From assembly GCF_008831285.2 (NCBI RefSeq), contig NC_045148.1, positions 23,518,404-23,582,403 on the forward strand: DNA of 64,000 bases. The letters run 5' to 3'. The position numbers and the translations under genes were made by a program. The stretch comes from Nymphaea colorata (lineage: Eukaryota; Streptophyta; Magnoliopsida; Nymphaeales; Nymphaeaceae). The notes below the pieces were generated by a model. The model made no database searches, was not told the origin of the DNA, and saw only the letters and a list, made by a program, of their open reading frames with translations. Positions 48,111 to 57,500 of this stretch are shown one piece after another. How positions within the stretch are numbered: position 1 is the first letter of the stretch; each line of letters opens with the position of its first letter.

Positions 48111-48902
48111 ACTAACGACTGAAGAGGAAACCACTTGTTATTGTGCTGGTCGCCGGAAATTCTTTAGAAAACCAGCGCGGCTTGTAAATTCAATAACTTC
48201 AAGTCTACCCTAAAACTCATGAAACTTGGCTGAAAAATACTAGACACGCTAGGAAATCTAATGGCACCAAGTTCAGTTTCTAATTCCGCCCCAATCTAAG
48301 TCGTTCGGCATAGAAAGTGATGCCTGGACATCAGTTGTCAAGCTCATCGCTCGTTCTTCAGCCACGCAGGAAACTTCTAGCAATAGGGGTCCACTAAAAA
48401 AATCATAACTTTTCAACTGTAACTCCAAAAAATCAGAAATTTTAAGTGGAGATACCTGAGAAGTAGATGTTTCAAGAAGCCTACACTCAACCAATTCCGA
48501 TGATGGAGGTGACAGCACCGGCCACCAGAATCCGGTGTAGTTTTTGGTCTTTCAGAAACTGTAATACACTGGCTGCTGAATATGTAATTTGACATTTGCT
48601 GCACCAAATGAACTCCGTTTCTCACGAAATTTGGACAAAATGTGTCCGAAATATTTACAAACAGGTGGGTAGGGAGCTCACTCACAGATCACCAGAAACT
48701 TGCCTGATTTACTTGTTTGATTGGTCTGAACTGTTCTCACTTTTCTTCAGACGGCTGCTATTCTAACACAACCTGCTATGAAATCCAAGTGTATACTTCC
48801 TAAACTCAACTGAAATCTGACATAACCTGCTGCCAAACTGCAAAATCCTCTGCTACAATTTGAAAACCCAACTGAAATCTACCACTGGCTGCAACAAGTG
48901 CA

Positions 48903-48914
48903 CTCTGATACCAA
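48903..48914 (-). promoter_or_regulatory. tRNA-Met-type primer-binding site of the gypsy element
   Basis: In element orientation the 5' LTR ends CCACCA and is followed, after GT, by TGGTATCAGAGT. This differs from the standard tRNA-initiator-Met primer site TGGTATCAGAGC only at the last base. It fixes the LTR/interior boundary at 48915/48916 and the strand of the element. Confidence 0.92.
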
Positions 48915-48915
48915 C

Positions 48916-50407
48916 TGGTGGGAACCTAACCTGGCTAGCGATTTCTACGCCCGAGAATAGATCCCAAGTCCAGAATCAACTCGTGGAAGCCTAAAGTCCA
49001 AACTTAAGCTAATTATATTTACAAATATTATCACCACTGGACAGCAACCCTGGCTTAACAGTACCCTGGGTAAGTGTTTTCCCAGACCCATGGTTTAATT
49101 CCTACTACAACACTAAGGGGATCAAGGCTTGTACAAATGTGAGCGATACAAATTTAACTGTCACAACTCACTCAACATTCATTCACAAACCATTCATACA
49201 ATCCCTAGAACAGCCAAACCATGTCCTTTCCCTTTGGTGGTCTAACTACCTGCAGATGTGTCCTTGGCGGTAACCCCATTCAATAGGATGTTGAGAAGTT
49301 ATCTAGCCGATGAGAGATCGACTTAAACAGCAATTGATCCGAGAGAAAAACAGTGGCAAGCCACTCTCGGATATCTCAGCAAGGAGGGGGAACGAAGGAT
49401 AGGCCTGCCTGGCCTAGGACAGCTTGTGGACTGGTGGAAGCTGGCCGAGAGAGACGGAGTGTCCCGGCAATGGAAGGGGACGGCACTGGGGCTGCCTGCT
49501 ACACCTGATGGATGGAGTGTGGTTGCTGCAGGCCTCGGACGGCTAAGAGAGACAGCAATGTGATGGAGCAGTGCCCGGATGGAGGCAGGGGCTCGGCCAG
49601 CCTGGCCGAGGTCGCCTTGGTGCTTATGACTATGTTCGGTGGAAGGGTGCAGCAATGGAGGTTGCAAGAAGAGGTTGTCCGATGAAGTGGATGTGGTGAA
49701 CTGAGATGCACACGACCAATCCTTGGAGACGGAACCTAAATAGTTAGTCTCCAAGGTGACAAGCCGAGCTCGGAACAAAGAGGTGAGCTTGGTATAGGTT
49801 AAGGTAGGCTCGGTTTAGGTGAAGTGGGTTAGGTCTAGTTGGAAGTCATTTGGTAGTGGAGTGGGCTTGGTCTAGATGTGAGATGGAGGTTAATTGCTAA
49901 GAGGGTTGGTTATGACTCAGAGATAGGTGAAGGGTTGTGCGAGAGAGTGTGGAGAGTTACACGAGAGAAGATTACACTAATGATTAGGATCAGTTAGGCT
50001 AAGGGGTTTAAGTCAAGAGACATGCGAGGGGAGTGGTTCACTAATGATGGGTGAAGGCTAGTAATGATGAGGAGGAGGAGTTAGCATGAGGTGGAGGTTG
50101 ATTAAGGCTTGTGTGAAGTGGAAAGGGTCGGTTTTGAGCGGTGAAGAGGCTAAGAAGTTTGAGAAGGTTCTCCATAGCTAAGGAAATTGAATACGTACCT
50201 TAACTCCTCAATGATGGTGCCAGTGGAGGTGAACGGCTGAAGAGACACTCGGTGGAGGGATTTGTAGCTCTCGTCTTCAAGAGGAGGCTGCAACATGTAA
50301 CGGTTGCAGCCTGCACCCTCTCCGTAACTTGATTTAGTGCCCTCTTGATGGCAGTACCCTTGCCAATTAATTCAAACTCTAGTAATGAATCAAACTGACC
50401 ATGGGCA
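48916..50407 (-). repeat. 5' LTR of the gypsy element, possibly shared with a second element
   Basis: 1492 bp, from TGGTGGGAACC at 48916 to ...catgggca at 50407, homologous to 40310-41892. It lacks about 65 bp present in the other copy near 40675-40740. It carries the promoter side of the element, since transcription runs leftward from it. Immediately to the right come aaatc and then organelle-like DNA. The minus-strand open frame 49323-49778 is inside it. Confidence 0.95.
49323..49778 (-). CDS. Open frame inside the 5' LTR, unidentified
   Basis: 151 codons starting MFRARLVTLETNYLG, colinear with the 132-codon frame in the 3' LTR; the shared core includes KDWSCASQFTTSTSSDN and AATTLHPSGVAGSPSA. 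If made, it would lie in the 5' leader of the genomic transcript. Its longer tail comes from loss of a stop present in the other LTR. No family is recognised, and chance openness is the default view. Confidence 0.25.
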   Translation of the reverse strand: MFRARLVTLETNYLGSVSKDWSCASQFTTSTSSDNLFLQPPLLHPSTEHSHKHQGDLGQAGRAPASIRALLHHIAVSLSRPRPAATTLHPSGVAGSPSAVPFHCRDTPSLSASFHQSTSCPRPGRPILRSPSLLRYPRVACHCFSLGSIAV

Positions 50408-50894
50408 AATCAAACCATTCCTGCAAGAGATCCGGACCCATTTTTTTCTGATCCTTCGATGGCTAGTGATTGTGATGCCCCGATTCTTGACTGGTATGGC
50501 ATTACTACTCACTTGACCAAAAAATAAATGCCATTAGTACTGACCATAAAAAATTAGTGCTCTACTGACCATCAAAAATTAGTGTTGACTATGACATTAA
50601 TATAGTAAGAAAAAATGGAAAGGAAAGGTTGTCATGGTATGCCATTAGAAGAAGGAGATATATCCATCACTGTAGGAATTGGGTTCAAGCTTTCCCCAGC
50701 CCTGCTCCGATTTATTGAATTGATTTGATGATTCAGTCAATCTTTCTTAGGCGAAAGAGAGTATATCTCAATCAGGGTGGATCTATATAAAGTTCGCTTG
50801 TTTTGTTTCCATGAAAACCAAATAGAAGCAATTTGATTGGTATGATCCGCAGATTAAATTAACCAACCAAGAAAACTACTTGTTTCAAATAAAA

Positions 50895-50967
50895 TCCCAC
50901 AGTATGACAGGTGGTGTGTACAAGGCCCGGGAATGAATTTACCACCGTATGGCTGACCGGCAATTAT
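50895..50967 (-). rRNA. rrn16: Fragment of plastid-type 16S rRNA gene
   Basis: The minus strand reads GCCGGTCAGCCATACGG, then TTCCCGGGCCTTGTACACAC, the universal helix 44 region near the 3' end of small-subunit rRNA. CAGCCATACGGxGG before it is of plastid form. Differences from the usual plastid text are mostly C to T or G to A (CGCCCGTCACAC has become CACCTGTCATAC), as expected from methylcytosine decay in nuclear DNA. Only about 70 bp survive, so it is not functional. Confidence 0.85.
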
Positions 50968-51608
50968 TGTTTGACCTCAATCAGTGACCTTCAGTCTCAT
51001 TAATGGAAAGGTTATGGAAAAGTCCTTTGGAATAATTTTTTGGTTGTGCGAACCAAGTCAAAGGTATACCACCTGAGGATTGATCTCCGACTCCGGCCGC
51101 CTATTAGGCGTTCCAAAGTCAATTCCTCTTTCTTATTCTTAAGCAAGCCCCCTCGTTCGGCTATAGCCGAAGCCCCTGCATTAGGAGCCGCTTCATGAGC
51201 AAAGCATAGGGCTGATTCAGACTCACTCTGATAGACCATCAGACAAGAATTTTTGAAAAGACAAAACATCCCCCAGCTTGACGAGCAAAGCCTACAAAGC
51301 ACTTGCAAAGCAGCCCTCTCCACAACCCCTAGGATTTCCCCCGTGGCGAATCTACGATTGTTTCAATATCGATGAACCTAGAAAAAAGGGTTGAAGCATA
51401 ATGATCATACATCTGTAATGCATTGTCGAGGTGTATTCTTAAAATACCAATATCTACAGCCGTGGGCTAGCTGAAAATGTGAGTTTATCAGAATCTTCTT
51501 CCTTTTGAAAAAAGCCACTCCACAGTGGTAAAGTCTCATCTTGTGTGCGCAGACCCGCGCCACCAGCAGCACAAAAGAACGGCGAGCGGTTTCCTGAAAA
51601 CAAGCCTC

Positions 51609-51716
51609 TGATACATGGTATAAATAATGAAAGATCCAATATTTCAAAATTGTATCTAGAATGACCGGAAAGGTAGAAACAAGACCGGATATAATTTTCT
51701 CATTCTGAACAAATCC
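51609..51716 (-). pseudogene. cemA: Fragment of plastid cemA (envelope membrane protein), C-terminal part
   Basis: 36 codons read [20 protein letters not shown] and DTILKYWIF, matching the C-terminal region of plastid CemA, where the protein continues ...RYLNRVSPSL. Here it changes to HYLYHVS and then leaves the family. The preceding part of the gene is absent; it is joined in frame directly to a psbC piece. Confidence 0.8.
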
Positions 51717-51785
51717 AAAAAGGTTCATTGCTCGAGTCCAGAATACGATTAATCCGGCATCGGCCACGTGAGCTCCAGCTTTCAG
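51717..51785 (-). pseudogene. psbC: Fragment of plastid psbC (CP43)
   Basis: 23 codons give [20 protein letters not shown], matching the N-terminal antenna-protein phrase [20 protein letters not shown] of CP43. The match ends abruptly at MNLF and the next codon starts the cemA piece. The two genes are far apart in typical plastid genomes, so this joint records recombination before or during transfer. Confidence 0.8.
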
Positions 51786-52761
51786 TGCCATACAGGGTGG
51801 GAATCCAGAAGTGATGGTTTTATGGTGGAAGCCGAGTATGGTATGCAAGCCTGTAATGCCTCAATACTTTTAGATTCTATACCTAATAGACACAGGTGGG
51901 AAGGGAGACCAGCGACTACAGCGTTATCCAGCCACCCATGGAACGTGTAGCCAGATCGTAGCCTTTCAAGAAAGTCCTGACCTTTCCATAACCTTTCCAG
52001 AATGTCCTTTCCATTTTGTTGATAGATAATGGCATACAATTGCATTTGTGGTATGGATATATGGTATTCAATCCATTAGAAGTACCTTCACGGATCCATG
52101 GATCCATACATCTCGATCGGCCCGGATCATATCATACATAGTAGGAGCGTGTGACTAAATTCATCAAGTTGTTCCAATGAATCGAAATGGCTTTCCCAAA
52201 ATGATCGATCGTGATTTCAGCGATAAATGGCTTGTCAGAAAGACAGGATTTTACTATCAATCTTCCTCGATGAACCAAACCACTTTGATTCGGGAGCCTG
52301 CTATTGGTCAAAAAGCATCTTCCGTGGTTTTTATATTATTTAGCTGTGGGGGTCGATTTCATCGGTAGTTGATACCAAAGATCCTAATGAATGGAGATCC
52401 CTCCTCATTCATTCGAATGACGTGGCGGGGTATCTTGCTTTTTTTGGCAGCCAGATATAGAGAGATACATCATGTGAAAAGACAAAAAAATGTGGAACCC
52501 AAAACAACAAAATAATTGAAATTGTTAGTAGTGACCATAGAATAGGTCTCTTTGTTTGGAAATTTCCCGAAAAGCTAATCATAGGTTCTTCTCTCCATTG
52601 AAACAATTTTTTGGGTACTTCTTTATTCTCTGAGGAACAGAAGGTCAAAATGTTTTCTGGGACTGCAATCCGAACTGAGGACGGGTTTTTGGACTTAGCT
52701 CACCCTACCACCACCCCAAGTCAAGCTGGTGCCCGCAGGTAATAAAAAAATTAAGAAGATC

Positions 52762-54162
52762 GAATCCACTGAAATGATCGGGCTGGACCGAAAACTAATC
52801 GGAAAAGTAACAGCGATTGGTTACTCCGGCGGCAGCACACAGATTTTTGACCGGGAGAAAGTTCTTCGCGATGGCTGGTCGGATTCGCCTGAAACTTGGT
52901 GGGGATGTTGCTAAGATCTGGGTGATTATGCTGGGGTGAATGAGAGAGTTAAATTCACCCTTGGTTGCTTCAGATTTCACATGCAACTTCTGCCAGACAC
53001 TGCTTGGTTTCCGCCAAGCCGAGCGAGCGATGTGGTTGATTAAGGGTCAGCTATTTGGGAAAATCTATCTCCTTTCTAGACAGCAATTCTCAAATTGATG
53101 CGGAGTGACTTGCTGCTGCCGAAAACAGAATTCTCAGGTTGATTCGCCATCGAATTCACAGAAATCCGACTGGCCTTCTACCAATGGATTCCGATGAACC
53201 TTCAGATTCTCACCTTGACAATCAGTCTGATAGACTAGGCCGCGATATACCTTTCTGGCATCTCTTTCTCTTATTTTGGAAGAGATTAAGCAGCTTACTA
53301 GGGCCTATCTTAACCTGTCTTAAGCTCTTCTTGAGGTGGAAGGAACCGGGAGATGAATTTGGTTCCTCCCTTGATCTCTAGCTGTCGGAGTCGTTGCTTG
53401 ATTACTAGTCGACTAGAGCCACGAGTCGATTTCCGTCAAGCCTTCCCGAGATAGTTCTCCAGCCTCTAACTTCTTCCAGGGATGAAGAAGTTGCACCCTA
53501 GTGATTTGGTCGGGGAATTTGTGTGTAGAATGAAGATGCTCTAAGAGGATTTTCGGTTGCCTCAAAGGTCGTCTCCATACTTGTTTTGCTTCAACCAGAG
53601 CCACGGGTTGGAGCCTTGGGATTCCAGTCACCGGCGGTAAGATGATGAGAGGAAGAGAGAGGCAAGAGCCAATTCACAAGAAAAACTCAACTTCTAATTC
53701 TTAATTGCATTCTGAAAAAAAGACTTACAGAAGAGTTCAAGTACTTGAAATAAAAATGGTTCTAACACATGAACCGAGACACTTTCTGAAATAAAGGACT
53801 TGACTATAAGCAAATGCATGAAAGGGAAATCGAGACAAGATGTCTCGGAAGTTCAGTGAGTTTGGCTTTTCTCTCACGGGTTCAGGACTAGTCTCAGGGT
53901 TCGAACTCGCTATAACCGGATCTAGGTATAGTTCCCGTGCCCACTCAGCCTTGAAGTCTTCAGCCTGCTGCCCACGCTCCGCTGATGATGCTCTGCCCAC
54001 ACCGCCCACTGCATCAACTTCAAGTTCTGCGTTAGCCTCCTTTAGCCCATCTATGCTTTCCATTATGCTGGCTGCAAACCTAGCCGAAGGCGCTCTGCTC
54101 TCTTGGCCTCGCTTGGCCATGCTGGCCCTGGTTCATGGCCTCCCTGTAGGAAGGCCTGCATC
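52762..54162 (-). mobile_element. 3' internal end of a second copy of the same gypsy family
   Basis: This matches 41899-43338 in the same orientation, starting at gaatccactgaaatgatcgg, six bases inside the LTR boundary of the first element. It covers the 3' untranslated region and the C-terminal tail of pol (SIMESIDGLKEANAELEV at about 54070-54015). The match stops at 54162, so the chromodomain, integrase and everything upstream are missing. Small deletions relative to copy 1 occur near 53497 and 53885. Confidence 0.92.
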
Positions 54163-54971
54163 ATTGCACTTGCCACCATTTGTGGCCTAGAGGCGTAACA
54201 CCTAGAACATGAGACTCGAGCCACCCCTGTCTGATCATTTGCGTGGATCTCACATTATCGACCTATCTCCTGCCATGATCCCTTCTCCACACCTAGAACC
54301 AACTAGAAGATATGATTCTCAAAATCTTTCAAAAAGCAATTGAAACTATCGGCTGCCCATGGCGCTTTCTCTCCACGAAAGAACACTACGAAGATAAACT
54401 GTTGGCAATGCAATGGTTTTAGAAATAGCTTTTTGAGAGAGAGAAAGAGAGAGAGAGATATGTTGAAGCTCAGTCGATGGAGATGAGAGCTCCAAGCCCT
54501 CTTTGGACACTACCTTTAACACTCCTAAGTGCAGAGAACTTCAACACTGCCTGTGGATTTCAAGAAAGAGAAATAAAAACCATCAGCACTGTTGATGATT
54601 TCAGACAGAGAGAGAGAGAAGGAGAGGGAGGGAGGGAGTGGGATAGAGGGAGGGAGAGGGAGAGGGAGAGGGATAGAGGGAGCGAGGGAGAGGGAGGGAG
54701 ATGACTTGCCTGACCATCTCCGAGTATATCTGCAGACACTTGAAAAGATAGAACTCACCCACAAAAGATGCCCTTCGTCTGTGATGATGAAGAGGAGATC
54801 AGTAAAAAAAAAAAAGCCACCACCACTGAAAAGAGAGAGCTCAGCCATAGAAGATGCCCTTTGCTTATGATGACGAAGAGACAAGAAAAAAAAAATACAC
54901 TGCCATGGTCAGGGCCGAGAGAGAGGGAGAGAGGGCGAGGATGAAAGCTTTGCATTACCGAACACGGTTTA
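54163..54971. repeat. GA-rich and purine-rich low-complexity DNA with a short direct repeat
   Basis: A GA run at 54437-54458 is followed by a strongly purine-biased tract at 54600-54702 with repeated GAGGGAGAGGGA units. Two diverged copies of an about 85-bp phrase follow (agatgcccttcgtctgtgatgatgaagagg at 54768 and agatgccctttgcttatgatgacgaagag at 54852). Frames here are repeat artefacts (Arg/Glu/Gly runs). Confidence 0.85.
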
Positions 54972-56038
54972 CAGAGGGTGAACAACGAGCTGAGCACGGC
55001 TCGTTAAACCTCAACTCAAAATCGAGATCGAGCCAACTATTTTAATAAACGAGCCAAACTCGAGCTCATTTTTCAACTCTTTTTTTAGTCGAGCCGAGTT
55101 CAAATTCATTGAACTCGAATGTTTTAAGCTCGACTCGCCTCGAGCAAAAGTAGTAGTTATTTTGTTTTTTCCATTTCACGTTTCATGCCATCCCGTGCAT
55201 TCCCTCTCTTCTCTTTCTTCTTCAATGCTTCATCCAATTGAAAAGCGTCTAATCCAAATGCCCAATACCACCGTTGCCCTTCTCATTTGCTGCTGCAAAG
55301 CCTGTCAAGGTACGCCTCTCTCTCTCTCTCCCTCTGTCTAACTCTAAGTCGAGGGTCGCTCATTGGAGGGAGGGTTTCTTCGAAACCCTTGCTCCAACAA
55401 ACGTGGTTTCGGAACACCTTCGCTCGCAGCGAGTGAGGGATGAAACCCTCATTCACTGGAGCTTTGGAATCTAAAACCCTCATTTGCTGGAGCAAGGGTT
55501 TCTTTCTTCAAAACCTTGCTCCAACAAGCGAGGGTTTCAAAACACCCTCGTTCGCAGCGAGTGAGGGATGAAACCCTCAATCAGCAAAGCAAATGGTTTC
55601 AAATCAATCTGAAAACCTCACATTAATCAGAAACCCTCGCTCAGCAAAGGGTGGCGCGGGAGAGAGGGCTTTCAGGCTCACGAAACCCTCGTTCCAGCAA
55701 GTGATCTGAAACCTTCATTCAGCGCTGAGCATGAGCGAGAGTTCCTTGAAAATGCAAAACTTAAAATCCAAATATCTCATATGATTTCTCTTTTTCTGCA
55801 TATATACTCTGCTTCATCTCTTCCATAGCGGCAGTATGCTCACTGCCATATTTTGCCATAGCATACAAATGACACACTTATATACTAGTTAAATGATCTT
55901 GAGCTCTGACACGCTTGATTGAGTGGAGCTCAAGTTGAAATTATATAACTTGATTCGAGCTCAAGTTGTTCAACATAGAAGGCGAGCGGAGTTCGAGCTG
56001 ACCAAGCTTGGGCTGGACTCAGATCAAGTTCACCCATG
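54972..56038. mobile_element. Candidate hAT-like non-autonomous element with CTCGAG subterminal repeats
   Basis: The left end cagagggtgaacaacgagc and the reverse complement of the right end, catgggtgaacttgatctg, share GGGTGAAC as likely inverted termini. Both ends are crowded with GAGCTCGA, ACTCGAG and CAAGCTTGGG-type motifs (54990-55145 and 55905-56025). The interior holds a tandem of the phrase gaaaccctTgctccaacaa (55380 and 55508) with many AAACCCT words. I found no matching 8-bp target duplication, so the ends may be off or the flanks decayed. Confidence 0.45.
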
Positions 56039-57180
56039 CTAGAAACCACATTTTTGAAATCCTTTGATCTAAGATCCAAGTATTAAAAATCAACTCCGTA
56101 TCCTTAGATCTGAAGCTATCAAATGGAACCTAGATTCAAATATGAGCTCAAAATTGCTTTGCTTAATGAACGGCTGGGAGGAGCAGTCTCTCAATTTGTT
56201 CAACAAAATTAAAAAATGTACAGAAAAAATAACCAACACGGACACCTTTAAGGAGTCGACCATTCAACAGAAGAATGCAAACCAATGCAGCGATGCAAGA
56301 CTTTCACTACCTCAAACACAGGATTGCAATGCACCAGAACAAAAATCTTCCTTAAAAGAACATGATCCCCAGATCCGTGAGGCACTTAATCAACCTCTTT
56401 CATGCAGTGAAACTGTGTGTTCCTCCAGCCTATGGGAGCCGCTGAAATGCCAACCACCCCATCAAATCATGGTAGGCTAGAAAGAATTCCAACTAAGATC
56501 TCCTTGGCACCCTAACATAGTCTGACTTGGACATAACAAACTCCAGAATAAAAAACCCCGCATCCACGCTTTTTCACCCAGGACCCTACCTTTTGAGAGT
56601 CTCCAATCCATCTGCAGGCAGAGTGTATGATCAGACTGAAACCATCAAATGATGGCTAAGGATCATCATGAATGCCAGAATCCAACCAAGCCAAAATCTC
56701 CTACTTACTCGCCAACCCCCAACACACGGAGTTAACAAAGGAGGACCCGGATCAAAAGCAGAACCAGAATTGGGGGATAACAAGTTTCGGTTTCTCCATA
56801 GGCACATGGAAGTTGAAAATGAACGTTAGACCCAGAAAGATTGGAATGCAGAGATTGATTTACAGAAAACCAACAATTGCAGAGTAACTTGAAGACGAAG
56901 CAGCTGGTGGGTGACGAGAAGATAGAGCAGGAGATGGAGATTCAATTGATAACAAAAAGAATAGAATGGGAGAACCGTGAGTCCGCATCAGGTTTGATTC
57001 TTTCTCCTCCATTAAAAAATAAATTTCAGGATTCATTTTGTTTGGATGGAATGAAAACTAGCAAAGAAATGACTGGTTTGGAGAGTGAGGTTATGGTGAA
57101 CGACTCACCACCAGGTTTGTCAAGGAGAGAAAATGGAAGAACAGCTGTAAGAAAGGGAGCCAGAGTAGTTAAGTAGTGCC
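56039..57180 (+). other. Plus-strand open frames, unidentified
   Basis: Frames 56142-56480 (112 codons), 56672-56887 and 56877-57176 (99 codons) have balanced, soluble-protein composition, unlike the AT-rich junk frames nearby. 56877-57176 has LESEVMVNDSPPGLSRREN. They do not resemble a family I know, and no convincing splice sites join them. They could be a degraded gene or transposon interior. Confidence 0.2.
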
Positions 57181-57500
57181 CTGTACAATTAATCAAGCTA
57201 ACTGAAGCTCGACTCGAGCTTGTTCAGTTATGCTCGATTTGATAACTCAAGTTTATAAATGAGTCGAGTTTGAGTTACATGAATTTGTCTCTATTTTCTT
57301 TAATTAGCTTCTTTTAAAAATTTTCAAATTTAAAACAAAGAAATTGAAGGAAAAGTTGGTAAAGGAACTTAAACAAGACAAACTCAAGCCACGATTTGGT
57401 CTATTGAGTCAACCTTTTGCTGATCTTGTACAGCTCGAGTCAAGCTCAAGCCACGACTTTGGTCTATCGAGTCAACCTTTTTTTGATCTTATACAGATCA
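57181..57500. repeat. GAGTCGAG-type element end plus a 62-bp tandem repeat
   Basis: 57195-57275 again shows agctcgactcgagcttg and gagtcgagtttgag, like the hAT-style subterminal motifs to the left. At 57383 and 57445 the phrase ctcaagccacgactttggtctat...gagtcaacctttt...gatctt is repeated in tandem with slight divergence. Confidence 0.75.

Larger units (their letters stand above)
40310..50407 (-). mobile_element. Ty3/gypsy chromovirus LTR retrotransposon, nearly complete, inactive
   Basis: Two direct repeats of about 1.5 kb bound 7.0 kb of interior that reads, on the minus strand, gag, protease, RT, RNase H, integrase, chromodomain and a C-terminal tail. The order protease-RT-RNase H-integrase and the chromodomain after integrase define a plant chromovirus. 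The LTRs start TGCCC and end CCACCA in element orientation, and a tRNA-Met-type primer site follows the 5' LTR. Premature stops, frameshifts and lost integrase catalytic residues make it inactive. I see no matching 5-bp target duplication: ttgca stands on the left and aatca on the right. This fits the idea that the right LTR is shared with a second element. Confidence 0.95.
50411..52761. other. Organelle-derived mosaic insert (plastid and probably mitochondrial DNA)
   Basis: About 2.35 kb with a different base texture from the flanking retrotransposon. It contains pieces of plastid rrn16 (50895-50967), psbC (51717-51785) and cemA (51609-51716), all on the minus strand, joined in an order and spacing unlike any plastid genome. 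The rest (for example 51080-51330 and 52160-52680) looks like plant mitochondrial spacer DNA, though no mitochondrial gene was identified. Plant mitochondrial genomes often carry such shuffled plastid pieces, so a mitochondrial source with embedded plastid DNA is likely. The frame 52409-52648 (minus, hydrophobic middle LLTISIILLFWVPHFFVF) is unidentified. Confidence 0.75.

Noticed and set aside
54477-54884. Frames of 75 to 119 codons in the purine-rich tract
   Set aside because: Arg/Glu/Gly and Leu/Ser/Pro runs from GA and GGGA repeats.
55380-55700. Interstitial telomere array
   Set aside because: AAACCCT words are irregularly spaced in longer units, not head-to-tail heptamers.
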